Source of the DNA: DATBLE01 sp963719325
GTDB lineage: Bacteria; Actinomycetota; Thermoleophilia; Gaiellales; Gaiellaceae
Direction of reading: 5' to 3'
DNA: 64,000 nt
Assembly (NCBI GenBank): GCA_963719325.1
Contig: CAVRBW010000016.1
Coordinates: 67,844 to 131,843, forward strand
The translations under genes were made by a program, and so were the position numbers. The notes beneath the pieces were generated by a model, which searched no databases, had not been told where the DNA came from, and saw only the letters and a program-made list of their open reading frames with translations. Of the stretch, positions 32,638 to 42,973 are shown one piece after another. Positions within the stretch are counted from its first letter, which is position 1. Each line of letters opens with the position of its first letter.

Positions 32638-33570
32638 TCAGGCCGACTCGAGCATCGGTTTGACCTCGCGCACGAGGCGCTCCAGCGTCTCGTGGTCGAA
32701 CGGCGCGGGGCAGTCGATGTAGAGGTGCTCGAAGCCGAGCTCGAGGTACGGCGCCCACGCTTCTGCAACGAGCTCAGGCGGACCGAACGGTCCCTCGTCT
32801 TCCATCCCGTTCCAGCCCTGATTCCGCTCGGTCATCGTCGCCGCGACCTTCCGGGCCTCGGCCTCGGTGTCGCGGATGATCGGGATCGACGTCTGCAGCG
32901 TGCGCTCGATCTCGGACTCGTCACGACCGACCTCGTCGCACCACCGGCGCAAGACCTCGTCCTTGTGACGCACGCGCTCGAGGTCGCCACCCGTGTTCCA
33001 GGCGTCGGCATAGCGTGCGACAGTCGCCAGCGTCTTCCGCTCGCCGCTGCCTCCGATCAGGATCGGCAGGTGGTCCTGAACCGGCGGCGGGTTGTTCACG
33101 ACCTCCTTGGCCGCATAGAACCGGCCACGGGCCGACGCCGGGCCGCCGGGCAGCATCGCCCGCATCAGCTCGACCGACTCGTCGAACCAGTCGAGCCGCT
33201 CGCCGAAGCCCGATCCGAAATTCAGCCCGAACGCGGTGTGCTCCGTCTCGAACCACGCTCCGCCGATGCCGAGGTTCATCCTGCCCCCGCTCATGTGGTC
33301 GAGCGTCGTGACCATCTTCACGACGAGCGCCGGATTGCGGAAGGTGTTCGCGCCGACCATCAGTCCGAGGCGGACGTTCTCGGTGTTCTCGGCCCAGCCT
33401 GCGAGCGTCAGGTAGCCCTCGAAGATCGGTCCCTTCGGATCGCCGACGATCGGATACAGGTGGTCCCAGGTCCAGATCGAGTCGTAGCCGAGCCGGTCGA
33501 CGAGCACGCCGGTGTCGCGAAGTGAGGGCCAATCGGTGTACTGCGGCCAGACGAGGGCGCCGAGCTTCAC
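32638..33570 (-). CDS. LLM-class F420-dependent oxidoreductase
   Basis: Luciferase-like flavin/F420 TIM-barrel enzyme of 310 residues. Signatures are GYDSIWTWDHLYPIVGDP, a cofactor-binding loop typical of F420 members, then VRLGLMVGANTFRNPALVVK and MVTTLDHMSGGRMNLGIGGAW. The C-terminal part LPILIGGSGERKTLATVARY is a common end motif. The likely reaction is hydride transfer with F420; the substrate is unknown. Start GTG at 33568-33570. F420 dependence is a family inference and fits an actinobacterium. Confidence 0.9.
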   Translation of the reverse strand: MKLGALVWPQYTDWPSLRDTGVLVDRLGYDSIWTWDHLYPIVGDPKGPIFEGYLTLAGWAENTENVRLGLMVGANTFRNPALVVKMVTTLDHMSGGRMNLGIGGAWFETEHTAFGLNFGSGFGERLDWFDESVELMRAMLPGGPASARGRFYAAKEVVNNPPPVQDHLPILIGGSGERKTLATVARYADAWNTGGDLERVRHKDEVLRRWCDEVGRDESEIERTLQTSIPIIRDTEAEARKVAATMTERNQGWNGMEDEGPFGPPELVAEAWAPYLELGFEHLYIDCPAPFDHETLERLVREVKPMLESA

Positions 33571-33689
33571 GATTTCGGACTCTACTGACCGGGCTGGGTG
33601 CTCGGCTTCAGATCCTGGTTCGTTCGATCTCGCCCGAGCGCAACGGACACGTCTTCTCCGGGACGTAACCGCTCGGCTGGAGTCCTCTT

Positions 33690-34928
33690 CTACTTGATCA
33701 GCGTCAGCAGCTTGAACATCGGGAGGTACATCGCCAGGATGATCGTCCCGACCATCAGGCCGACGAGGATGATCATGATCGGCTCGATGATCGAGGTCAG
33801 GGCGGAGATCGACGCGTCGACCTCCTCCTCGTAGAAGTCGGCGATCTTCCCGAGCATCGCGTCCAGCTCTCCTGTCTCCTCGCCGATCTTCACCATCTGG
33901 CCCACCATCGGCGGGAAGACCGGGTTCTCGATCAGCGGTTGCGCGATCGGAATACCCGCGTGGACCCGCTCCCGCACGACGCGAAGCGCGTCCTCGACCA
34001 CCCAGTTACCGGAGGTCGTGCCCGTGATCTCGAGCGACTGGATGATGTCGACGCCGGCCGTGACGAGCGTCGAGAGCGTTCGTGCGAAGCGCGCCATGGC
34101 CACTTTGAGGACGAGCTCGCCGATCTTCATGGGGATTTTGAGCTTGAACCGGTCCCACGCCTTTCGGCCGTCCTCGGTGCGCTTCCAACGAATGAAGCCG
34201 TAGATGGCGAGACCGATCGCCGGAAAGATGACGTACCAGCGCGACCGCATCAGTTCGGACAGGTTGACGATCACCTGTGTCAGCATCGGCAGCTTGCCCC
34301 CGAGATCCTTGTACAGCTTCTCGAAGACCGGGACGATGAACAGGAGCATCGCGACCAGGACGAGGAAGGCGAACGAGATGACGACGGACGGATAGACCAT
34401 CGCGCTCTTCACGCGCCGCTTGATGTTCGCGTCCTTCTCGATCTGAGCCGCGAGCCGGTCGAGAACCTGGTCGAGGATGCCGGCTGCCTCGCCCGCTTCG
34501 ATCATCGAGACGTAGAGGCGGGAGAAGGCCTTCGGGTGACGGGCGAGCGCCTGGGAGAGCAGCAAGCCCCGCTCGACGTCCAGCCGCACCTCTCCGACGA
34601 CGACGGCGAGGTACTTGTCGCTGGTCTGCTCCTCGAGGATGCGTAGCGCCTCGACGACGTTCAGGCCCGCGTCGATCATCGTCGCGAACTGGCGCGAGAA
34701 GATCTGGAGCGACTTTGCCTTCACGCTCTTCATCGCGCTGCTCTTGAGCTCGCTGTCGGCGCCCGCCGACGCCGGGCCGGCGTCTCGTCCCGCTACCTCT
34801 TGAAGAACCTCGGCCAGCAAGCCGCGGACGCGAAGCTGCTCGCGAGCGGCTTCGACGGTCGACGCCTGCACCTCGCCGGTCAGCTCGAGGCCCTCGGCGT
34901 TGATCGCCGTGTAGGCGTACGCGGCCAT
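33690..34928 (-). CDS. pilC: Type IV pilus inner-membrane platform protein PilC
   Basis: Polytopic GspF-family platform of 412 residues that seats the pilus motor ATPase. Two T2SSF domains follow one another: the first has IFSRQFATMIDAGLNVVEAL and ends in a helix pair (VVISFAFLVLVAMLLFIVPV), the second has ARFARTLSTLVTAGVDIIQS and ends IIEPIMIILVGLMVGTIILA. The N-terminus MAAYAYTAINAEGLELTGEV is typical of PilC. ATG at 34926-34928 follows the upstream stop by five bases. Last gene of the pilT-pilM-pilN-pilO-pilP-like-pilC set. Confidence 0.95.
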   Translation of the reverse strand: MAAYAYTAINAEGLELTGEVQASTVEAAREQLRVRGLLAEVLQEVAGRDAGPASAGADSELKSSAMKSVKAKSLQIFSRQFATMIDAGLNVVEALRILEEQTSDKYLAVVVGEVRLDVERGLLLSQALARHPKAFSRLYVSMIEAGEAAGILDQVLDRLAAQIEKDANIKRRVKSAMVYPSVVISFAFLVLVAMLLFIVPVFEKLYKDLGGKLPMLTQVIVNLSELMRSRWYVIFPAIGLAIYGFIRWKRTEDGRKAWDRFKLKIPMKIGELVLKVAMARFARTLSTLVTAGVDIIQSLEITGTTSGNWVVEDALRVVRERVHAGIPIAQPLIENPVFPPMVGQMVKIGEETGELDAMLGKIADFYEEEVDASISALTSIIEPIMIILVGLMVGTIILAMYLPMFKLLTLIK

Positions 34929-34933
34929 GTCGT

Positions 34934-35916
34934 CTAGTTCGACGTGGTCGTCGTCGTGTCGAGGGAGTCCGGGACGATCGGCGTCGTGGCCGTCGTCGTG
35001 GTCGTGCTCGCCGTCGTGGTCGTACTCGCAGTCGTGGTCGTCGCCGCCTGGGGCGGCGTCGCCCCAGGGGTAGTGGTGGTCTGGGCGGGCTGCTGCGGGG
35101 TCGCAGCCGTGGTCGTCTTCGTCGCGGAAGCCGCCTTCGCCCGCTGCGCAGCCGTGCATTTCGACTGCAGCTCGATCACGTACTTCGTTCCGTCGGCGGT
35201 GTTGACCAGGGTGACCTTCTCCCCGATCTTCAGGGTCGTCGTCGCCTGGCCGCTGTCGTACGAGCCGCCGACCACGCCGATCTCAGCCGACTTGCCGTCT
35301 TTCGCGATCGAGAGGAGGCGGAAGATGTTCTCGTTGGCCGGGAACGTTCCGTTCTGAGCGACGGTCTCGCAGGCGCCGTTGGTCACGATCAAGATTCCAG
35401 CCGAGGCGGCCGGGGTCGTCGAGGTGGGCGTTGCCGGCGCGGTCGCGGTCGGCGTCGTTGTGCCCGGCGTGGTCGATGACGGCGAGGGCGTCGCTCCCGG
35501 GATCACGACCCCGGGCAGATTCGTCGGAGTGGGTGTCGTAGCGACGCCGATGGGGCCGACTGCGGGGACACTTGGCGTCGTGGGGGCAGACGAGCGACCG
35601 CCGGATTCGCCGAGAGCTGCTGGACGAAGGGGTCCTTGCTCTTGAAGAGGCCAAACGACAGGAGCTGATCCGACCCGCGCTGGATCACGACGTGGTCCGT
35701 GTCGGGCAGGCTTCCTCCTGCGGCGGAGCTCGCCGCAGGGGTGCTCGAGGCCGCAATCGGAGTCGTGGTGGAGGAGGCCTCGTCGTTGCCGCCGCCCAGT
35801 AGCTTCGGCAACTGGAATCCGACGACGGCGAGCAGGACGACCGAGCCGACGGCGATGATCTGCTTCTGGCGCTTGACCTTCTTCTCGGCAAGCGCTTTTG
35901 CGGCCGGCGTGCTCAT
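34934..35916 (-). CDS. PilP-like single-span pilus protein, frameshifted as assembled
   Basis: Inner-membrane protein in the position of pilP. It begins STPAAKALAEKKVKRQKQII at ATG 35914-35916, overlapping the pilO stop, with one helix (AVGSVVLLAVVGFQLPKLLG). A Ser/Thr/Pro linker leads to DPFVQQLSANP, where the frame breaks (about 35590-35610). It resumes SSAPTTPSVPAVGP and a small domain ILIVTNGACETVAQNGTFPA to VIELQSKC, then a Thr-rich tail. One missing base restores about 327 residues. Identity to PilP is by position and shape, not by clear homology. Confidence 0.7.
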
Positions 35917-36588
35917 TGTCCTGCGGCCGTCGCGCCCGCAGGCGCCGCCGGAATCGGCTGCGAGTCCTCGCTCGCAGGAGCAGTTGAGGGTGTGGTCGTG
36001 GAGCCCGACCCACTCGGAACGGCCGAGCCCGAGCCGTCGCCGAAGACGAAGGCCGAGACGGCCAGCGTGGCCTTCACCTGTGGGAATTGCAGCGCGCCTT
36101 CGTCGAACGAGATCGTGTCGACCGTGAAGAGACGACCGGTGGCGTTCAGGACGCCGTTGTGCACTCCGACGAGGTTGCGGAGGCGGTACAGGAAGTCGGA
36201 CAGGTCGTAGAAACGCCCTTCGAAGGTCAGGGTGATCGCGATCCGCTGGTACGAGCCGACCTGGACCGGGATCCTGCGGCACGATCGACTGGAAGCTCAC
36301 CCCGGCCTCCTCGGCGACGCGGCTGAGCTGAAGCAACACACCAGGGATGTCACTGCTGTTCGGCATGGCGCGCGAGAGCTTGAAGAGGTCTGCAACGCGG
36401 ATGGCCGAGCTATGTGACGGGCTGGCGTTCGCCGCCGCGATCTGAGCCTTTGCATCGTCGATCTGTCTCGAGAGCTTCGACGCCTCGGATCGCTTCGGCG
36501 CAACCAACGCGAACCAGCCGACCACCAACGCGAGCACGACTGCCGCGCCGAGCAGGCCGAATCTTGCGGGGGTGGGAAGCTTGGTCAT
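35913..36588 (-). CDS. pilO: Type IV pilus alignment protein PilO, frameshifted as assembled
   Basis: Inner-membrane PilO-like protein of about 224 residues once corrected. The start MTKLPTPARFGLLGAAVVLA has one helix, then a coiled coil (RSEASKLSRQIDDAKAQIAA) and the first part of the ferredoxin-like domain. Near 36262-36280 the frame changes; the continuation QVGSYQRIAITLTFEGRFYD, LSDFLYRLRNLVGVHNGV is the classical PilO C-terminal domain. One extra base explains it. ATG overlaps the pilN stop, and its TGA overlaps the next ATG. Confidence 0.85.
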
Positions 36589-37193
36589 CCCGTCACCTGG
36601 GGTCGCACAGAGGCGTTGATCGAGAACGAGATGACAGAGGAGCCGCCCAGTGTCGTCTCGGCGCTCTGGACGAGCTTCACGCCCTGGAGGTCGGGGACGA
36701 TTGCCAGGCGGCTGAGCAGACGGGCAACGCCTTCCTGTGAGTAGGTGTAGCCGGCGAGACTCAACGGCGTGCCCACGGTTGACGGCGTGGAAGTGCTGTC
36801 GGTTGCGCCCGTAGGCGGAGCCGTCGGCGCCGTCGCCGTGAGCGTGCTCAGCCAGACGTCCGAGGGGAGCACCGCGGAGATCTCTCGCAGAACCCGATCC
36901 CACGCCATGCGGCCTTGCAGCGCGGCGCTGAGCGCGGCGAGTCGCTGCTCCCGCTCGACCGCCAGCTGTGGGTTGACCTGAGGCTGCGAGACCGGCGCCG
37001 GAAGCGTGGCGACCTCGTCCTGCAACTGCCGAAGCGTCGCCTTGTTGTCGTTTACCTTGGAGCTCGCAAGCAGGTAGAGGGCCGCGAGCAGCGAGCCGAC
37101 GATGATCGGCGAGACGATCGCGACCTGCGTAACCCCACTCAGGTGTTTGCGCGGCTGCTTCTCTTCGCGGGGGAGGAGGTTGACTGCCCGCAT
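36585..37193 (-). CDS. pilN: Type IV pilus alignment protein PilN
   Basis: Inner-membrane PilN of 202 residues; with PilM and PilO it forms the alignment subcomplex. The start MRAVNLLPREEKQPRKHLSG carries the conserved N-L-L-P motif that binds PilM. One helix follows (IVSPIIVGSLLAALYLLASS), then a coiled coil and the domain with WDRVLREISAVLPSDVWLST and LVQSAETTLGGSSVISFSIN. The ATG overlaps the pilM TGA and its stop overlaps the pilO ATG. Confidence 0.93.
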   Translation of the reverse strand: MRAVNLLPREEKQPRKHLSGVTQVAIVSPIIVGSLLAALYLLASSKVNDNKATLRQLQDEVATLPAPVSQPQVNPQLAVEREQRLAALSAALQGRMAWDRVLREISAVLPSDVWLSTLTATAPTAPPTGATDSTSTPSTVGTPLSLAGYTYSQEGVARLLSRLAIVPDLQGVKLVQSAETTLGGSSVISFSINASVRPQVTG

Positions 37194-39050
37194 CAGTCCT
37201 CGATCCCCAATCCGATCGCAACGGCAAGCGATCCGTTGTTGCCGGCGTTCTGGCCCTGCCGGACCTTGTTCGAGACGCTCACGCGGACGAGCGGGTCGGC
37301 GAGGCGAACGGGCAAACCGATCAAGCGCTCGAGCTCCGGCGCGAGCCCGCTCGAAGCGGCCGTCCCGCCGGTGATGAGGATCTCGGAGATCCCGAGAGAA
37401 CCGGGCTGCTCCTGGTAGAAGCGGAGGGAGGCGACGATCTCGCGGGCGAAGACCTGCAGCTCGACCGACATTGCACGGCGCGCCGCGCCGGCCCGCTCAG
37501 CGTCGACACCGCCCTCTTCCCCGTCGCCGTCGAGCGAGAGCTGCTGTTTGATCTGCTCGGCTTCGGACGGCGTGATGTCGAGAACGCGGGCAAGCGCAAC
37601 GTCGAAGGCCGAACCGCCCCAGGAGAGAACGCGAGTGAACTCGCAGACCCGGCCATCCGAGACGGCGAGCGTCGACCGGTCGGCACCGATCGAGACGCAC
37701 ACGATCGCGGCGTCGTCCGACGTCGGGCGAGTGGGGCTGGCGAGCGCACGAAGCAGCGCGAAGGCTTCGAGGTCGATCCCGATCAGCTTCAGCCCAGCGT
37801 GGCGGCAAGCGCTGGCGTACCTCTCGATCAGCTCGCGGTGCGCGACGACGAGCAGGACGCGGCGGACGCGGGTGCCGTCCTCGTCGACGCGCTCGTCGAG
37901 GACCCGGTAGTCGAGCACTGCCTCGTCGAGCGGGATCGGGAGGGCCTCCTGGGCCCGGAACCGGATCGCGTTCGCGAGCTGTTTCTCGTCTTCGATCCCG
38001 CTGATCTCGAAGGTGCGAACGCCGATTCGGTTGTTCGAAACTCCGAGGCGGACGCCTGTCCGGCGCAACTTGTTCTGACGGAAGAACGTCCTCAGCACCG
38101 TGGCAAGCTCCTCGGGCTCGCGCAACTCGCCGCCGACAACGATGCCTCGCGGAAGCGGCATGCGAGCCATGCGGACAAGGCGGTGCTCACCGTTGTTGAC
38201 GATCTCGGCGGCAGCGACTTGCGACGCGCCGATCTTGAGGCCGACAACGCGCTTGTGCTGGCGATCGGCTCTTCCTTCTTCCTTTGCCGGCTGCTTCGCC
38301 CCGTCCGACGGCTCACCGCCGACACGCTCGCGTGAAAGTCGAGCGCGGAGGCCGGCGAAGCGCGACGAGTCGGGGACGGATTCGCCGCCGGGGAGAACCT
38401 CCGTCGGGGAAGCCTCGGGCTCGTGAGGCGGAGGGGCGGCCTGCGGCGTTTCCATCTCCACCGTGGGATCGACGGGCCCCGGTTCCGACCCCGGCTCATC
38501 GAGCGGTGGCAACGCGGCCGGCGAGACCGGAGGCGTAACCGGCGGCACGACAACCGCATCTTCCGACGGGTTGACCTGCGAAACCATCGGCGGGCTGACG
38601 GGAGGAATCACGATCGAGTCGTCAGCTTCGACGCTCGGCAAACTCGGCGCGCTCGACAGCTCCGCCTCGACGGCCGGCTGCGCCGGCTCGTCCGGAGCAA
38701 CGCGCGTTGCCTCGTGCTCTGCTGGATCCGGCTTGCGGCGAAGGCTGATCTCCTTCTTCCAGATCGACGTCGCCTCGGGCCTTGCCGGCTCGATCTCGTC
38801 ATTCGTAGTTTTCGGCTTCCGCCGGAGGCTGATCTCCTTCTTCCAGACAGAGACTTCCTCCGGCTGCTGCCGCACTGTGTCCTCTTCCGCAGGGCTTGCC
38901 TTCGGCTTGCGCGGAGGCTGATCTCCTTCTTCCAGACGGAGGGCTCCACCGGACTCGCCTGCACGTGTCCTCCTGCGCCGGGCTTGCCTTCGGCTTGCGG
39001 CGGAGGCTGATCTCCTTCTTCCAGATCGAGGCTTCTTCGCGCTTGTCCAC
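37193..39050 (-). CDS. pilM: Type IV pilus actin-like protein PilM with repeated N-terminal motif, frameshifted
   Basis: Cytoplasmic actin-like ATPase that binds the PilN tail. The PilM fold starts around RVVGLKIGASQVAAAEIVNN and includes FRAQEALPIPLDEAVLDYRV, CVSIGADRSTLAVSDGR and EILITGGTAASSGLAPELER. Ahead of it lies an unusual N-terminal extension with four copies of WKKEISLRRKP and a long acidic Pro-rich linker. GTG at 39048-39050 lies one base after the pilT stop. Two missing bases, one per adjacent 89-bp repeat, break the frame near 38.90 and 38.97 kb. The downstream part (38875-37193) is intact. Confidence 0.88.
38747..39025 (-). repeat. Four tandem coding repeats (84, 89, 89 bp apart) in pilM
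   Basis: The string GATCTCCTTCTTCCAGA starts at 38747, 38831, 38920 and 39009 and encodes WKKEISLRRKP on the minus strand. Spacing 84 keeps frame; each 89 appears to be a 90-bp unit lacking one base. The last two units are closely similar over their whole length, so the array arose by recent duplication. Confidence 0.85.
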
Positions 39051-39051
39051 G

Positions 39052-40182
39052 TCAGCTCCCCGCCAGCCTCAGACCTGACGCGACAGACGAATCCGTCGCA
39101 CCTCCGTACCCGGAGCGCTCGAGCAGCCCGGCCAACTGGTCCGGATAGCTCGAGGACTCGACCGCGGCAGCCTTCGAGACCGTGCCGCGCAACACGAGCT
39201 CGCAGAGCGACTGCTCCATCGTCTGCATTCCTCGCGCGGTCCCGGTCTGCATGACGGAATAGATCTGCTCGAGCTTGCGCTGGCGGATCATGTTGCGAAC
39301 CGCATAGTCGGGCAGCAGGATCTCGACCGCCGCTGCGCGCCCACGACCATCGGTCGTCGGCAGGAGCGTCTGGGTGACGATTCCCTCGAGCGCGGCTGCG
39401 AGCTGCGCCCGCACCTGGCCTTGCTGTCCCGCCGGGAAGACGTCGATGATGCGGTCGATCGTGCCCGCCGCGCCGCGTGTGTGCAGGGTGGCAAAGACGA
39501 GATGGCCGGTCTCCGCCGCCGTCAGCGCAGTCGCGATCGTCTCGAGGTCGCGCATCTCGCCGAGGAGGATCACGTCCGGGTCCTGACGGAGGCCTGCGCG
39601 AAGCGCCTCGGCGAACCCGACCGCGTCGCTTCCGATCTCGCGCTGGTTGACGAGGCAGCGTCCGTGCCGATGGAGGAACTCGATCGGATCCTCGATCGTG
39701 AGGATGTGGCCCGCGCGGGTGCGGTTGATCTCGTCGATCATCGACGCGAGCGTCGTCGACTTGCCCGAGCCGGTCGGCCCCGTTACGAGCACGAGCCCGC
39801 GTGGCCGCTTGGCCATCTCGTGCAAGCCGGACGGAAGCCCCAGCTCCTCGAGCGAGAGGATCTTGTGCGGGATGAGGCGGAAGGCGGCCGCGACGGCGCC
39901 CCGCTGGAAGAAGACATTGACGCGGAAGCGCGCGACCCCGGGGATGGCGTAGGAGATGTCGATCTGGCGGTCGACCTCGAGCCGCTTCTGCTGCTCGGTG
40001 GACAGGATCCGGTAGAGGAGCTCCTGCGTCTCCTTCGGGGTGAGCGCCGGCAGACCGTCGATCTGAGCCAGATCGCCGTGCACGCGCACGACCGGCGGTG
40101 ACCCCGCGGTCAGATGCAGGTCGGAGGCGCCAAACGCCTCCACGCTGCCGAGCAGCTCGTCGATCGAATGCACAGCGTCCAT
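39052..40182 (-). CDS. pilT: Type IV pilus retraction ATPase PilT
   Basis: Hexameric AAA-like motor that depolymerises pili. It has 376 residues. An N-terminal PAS-like domain (ASDLHLTAGSPPVVRVHGDL) precedes Walker A GPTGSGKSTTLASM (about residue 135), the Asp box ILTIEDPIEFLH, Walker B DPDVILLGEMRD and the His box TGHLVFATLHT. ATG at 40180-40182. It heads the minus-strand pilus operon and faces the pilin gene across 162 bases. A second pilT is at 55920. Confidence 0.95.
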   Translation of the reverse strand: MDAVHSIDELLGSVEAFGASDLHLTAGSPPVVRVHGDLAQIDGLPALTPKETQELLYRILSTEQQKRLEVDRQIDISYAIPGVARFRVNVFFQRGAVAAAFRLIPHKILSLEELGLPSGLHEMAKRPRGLVLVTGPTGSGKSTTLASMIDEINRTRAGHILTIEDPIEFLHRHGRCLVNQREIGSDAVGFAEALRAGLRQDPDVILLGEMRDLETIATALTAAETGHLVFATLHTRGAAGTIDRIIDVFPAGQQGQVRAQLAAALEGIVTQTLLPTTDGRGRAAAVEILLPDYAVRNMIRQRKLEQIYSVMQTGTARGMQTMEQSLCELVLRGTVSKAAAVESSSYPDQLAGLLERSGYGGATDSSVASGLRLAGS

Positions 40183-40344
40183 TGCCTCGAACGAGCTATC
40201 GGCAGCGAGCGCCCGGTCCTTAACGGGTCGTTCGGCCTATTTCCGAGCCGCCGACGCGATCCCCCGTTTTGGGGCTCCGGCGCTCCCAGAAAACCACCGA
40301 TATCTGCGTCAGCCACCGCAAACCCCACAAGAAGGAGCGGCTAC

Positions 40345-40745
40345 ATGCTGAACAAGTTGCGCAAGCGCGTGAGGAGCGAGAAGGGTTTCACCCTGATCGA
40401 GCTCCTCGTCGTCATGATCATTCTCGGGATCCTGACGGCAATCGCAGTCCCGTCCTACCTGAGCTTCGCGGACCGGGCGAAGACGAGCGCGGCGAAGTCG
40501 GACGTCCGCGTGCTCCTGCCCGTCCATCGAGGCGTTCTACGCCGACAACGGCACCTATGTCGGCATGACGCTCGACCGCGCTCCAGGCGAGCTACGACCA
40601 GGCGATCAAGACGACGGTCGGTGCGTCGTACACGCTGAGCGGCCTGAGTGCCACGTCGTTCAGCGTCTCGGCTTGCGTCAATGGCAAGAATGCGTCCCAG
40701 ACCGGCCCGGCCGGGTCGATCGTCGACGGCACCGTTAGGCAGTAG
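40345..40745 (+). CDS. pilA: Type IV major pilin (PilA-like), frameshifted as assembled
   Basis: Prepilin with leader MLNKLRKRVRSEKG and mature N-terminus FTLIELLVVMIILGILTAIA, including the Glu at position 5. AAGGAG lies upstream of the ATG. After KTSAAKSDVR the frame changes near 40520 to SIEAFYADNGTYVGMTLD and again near 40582 to ALQASYDQAIKTTVGASYTL, then SGLSATSFSVSACVNGKNAS, ending in VRQ. The restored protein would be about 133 residues, a normal small pilin with a C-terminal Cys region. A terminator follows 17 bases later. Confidence 0.85.
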
Positions 40746-40761
40746 CTGAGCTGTACGAGTC

Positions 40762-40797
40762 GAGAGGGCGCGGGAAACCGCGCCCTCTCCGTTTCTC
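40762..40797 (+). terminator. Intrinsic terminator after the pilin gene
   Basis: Perfect 12-bp stem GAGAGGGCGCGG / CCGCGCCCTCTC (40762-40789) closed by a GAAA tetraloop, followed by CGTTTCTC. Its placement just after the pilin stop would limit read-through from the highly expressed pilin. Confidence 0.85.
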
Positions 40798-40829
40798 AAG
40801 GCCGCGTCGACGATGCCGACATCACAGAC

Positions 40830-42898
40830 GTGAGGCGCGCGCCCTGGATCTGGCTGAGCGCGATCGTCGGCGTCAGCTTCGTCGTCCGCACGGTCGTCGC
40901 CTGGCTCCAAGCCATGCCGTCGCTCTTCCCGGACGAGTACACCTACGCGTCGATCGGCCGCTCGATCGCCGAGTCGGGGCGACCTCTGATCCGCGGCGCC
41001 TCGCCGCACTTCCCCGCGCTGCTCGAGCCGATCCTCACCGCGCCCGCCTGGCTCATCGGCGACGTCGACACCGCCTACCGGCTCGTGCAGGCGATCGGCG
41101 CGCTGGCGATGTCGCTCGCGGCGGTACCCGTGTTCCTGCTCGCCACGGCGAGCTGGGGTTGAGCGCGCGCGTCGCGCTCGCGCTCGCGGCGCTGGCGGTG
41201 CTTGTTCCCGACCTCGTCTACTCGTCGTTCGTCACGTCGGAGGCGTTCGCCTATCCGCTCGTCCTCGCCGCCGTCGTACGCGGCGACCTGCGCGCTGACC
41301 AGGCCGACGCGACGGCGCAGCTCGGCTTCGTCGTCGTCGCCGGCCTCGCCGTCCTCGCCCGGATCCAGTTCGCTCGTCCTGCCGGTCGTCTTCGTCCTCG
41401 CGGTCGATCGCAATCGGCCTTCGGGAGCGACGACTCCGGCCCGCACTGCGCGAGCAGGCGCTGCCGCTCGGCCTGTTCGCGGCGCAGCGGCCTGCTCGTC
41501 TCGCGTCCGGGCCGTCGCGCGCGCTCGGCGTCTACGCGGCGCGTTCCACTTCCACCTGATCCGCTCGCGGTCGGCCACTGGGCCGGGCTCGACGCGATGA
41601 CCGTTGCCTATGCCTCCGGCTGGATAATCGTCCCGGGCGCCATCCTGGGCATCTGGCTGGGGCTCACGCAATCACCGCTCTCGCGAAGAGCTCGCGTTCG
41701 GCGTGATCGCATCGCTCTTCTCGCTGGCGCTGCTCCTCGAAGCGGGCATCCTCCAGGCGAACCTTCCGTCGGCCAGGGCATCCAGGAGCGATACGTCTTC
41801 TACCTCGTCCCGCTGCTCGCGATCTGGTTCGCGCTCTACGCCAGGCGCGGCTGGCCGCTGCCGCCTTCAGCACCTCGCGCTCGCCGCGGCGCTCGATCCT
41901 CGTCATCGGTACGCCTGCCGCTGAGCGGGTATCGCGATTCCGGCTGACGCTGAGCGGCTCGCCGTTCCTCTTCGCCGTCAACTGGCTGACGAGAAGCTCG
42001 GCGGGCCGGCAGAGCTGCCGGCGTCGTGGCAGCGGCCGCGGGCGCTTTCGCTGCTCGCCGTGCTGGCGTCCAGGCGCCCGCGGCTCGGCACGCCGATCGC
42101 GCTCGGACTGGCGCTGCTGGCGACCGGCGCCGCGTCCGCGGGCGCAGTCGCCTTCGACGTCTGCCACAACTCGACTCGTCAAGAAGATGTATCTCCCGCC
42201 AATCCCTCGTGGGTCGACAGCGCGCACGTCGGCCACGCTGTCGCTGCTGCAGGCCTGGGGCGGCGACCGTACGCCGTCGCTGCAGGAGCTGTTCTGGAAC
42301 CGGTCGATCACGCGGGTCCTTCTCCTCCCCGGAGCGCTGCCGTTCGACCGCTTCGGACCGATCGCGTGCGTGTCGGCGCCGACGGGACACTTGCTCGACG
42401 GCCGGCGGTCCGATCCGAGGGCCGCTCGTCGTCGACGAGTACGGCTCGACGGTTCGCCTGCGAGGCGCCGCGTCGATCGAGACAGGGCCGACCGCGACCC
42501 TCTGGGTGCCGGCCGGACGGCCACGGCTCTCGCTGTACGCGACCGGCCGCTACTACGACGGCTGGCTGGCGAGCGCCGGCGCGGTCTCCCTGTGGCCGGA
42601 GGCGCCGGGACAACCGGTCTCGGGTTGGCTCTCGATGCGGCTGACCGCGCCACCCAACGGGCACGCCCTAACGCTCACCTTCCGGCTCCCAGGAGGCGAG
42701 CGGATGTCGCTGCGTCTGCGACCGGGGGCCAGTCGCCGCCTGAGGATCGCCGCATGCAGCGACCGTGACTGGCACGCCGCCTTTCGCTCATCCTCTTTCC
42801 AGCTCATCGGGCTGCGCGCGGTGAGCGTTCGCGCAAGCGAACCGGTGTTCACGCCGAGTTCGTCCGCGTGTCCGGTACGCGAGAACCCGGTTGCATAG
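40830..42898 (+). pseudogene. GT-C-like multi-span membrane protein, many frame breaks
   Basis: Reads as one long membrane protein broken at least six times. It begins at GTG 40830 with APWIWLSAIVGVSFVVRTVV and the acidic loop FPDEYTYASIGRSIAESGRP, typical of dolichyl-phosphate-type GT-C glycosyltransferases. Later in-frame pieces include VPDLVYSSFVTSEAFAYPLV, AYASGWIIVPGAILGIWLGL, QERYVFYLVPLLAIWFALYA and a clean C-terminal beta-rich part from about 42420 (YATGRYYDGWLASAGAVSLW) to a TAG at 42896. Between pieces codons stay well preserved, which argues for assembly errors. A role in pilin glycosylation is only a guess from position. Confidence 0.6.
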
Positions 42899-42973
42899 AT
42901 CGAAGCAGGCCTCGGGACGCACCCCAGGAGGGGGATGCGAGGCCGGTCCGCCGCGCCGATAACACGACTGACA

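Noticed and set aside
38747..39025. Regular 84-89 bp repeats as a CRISPR array
   Set aside because: The repeated text encodes the same peptide and the spaces between are coding and related to each other.
40830..42898. Several separate small genes in the plus-strand GT-like region
   Set aside because: The pieces join into one membrane protein in alternating frames; treating each as a gene would give fragments without starts.
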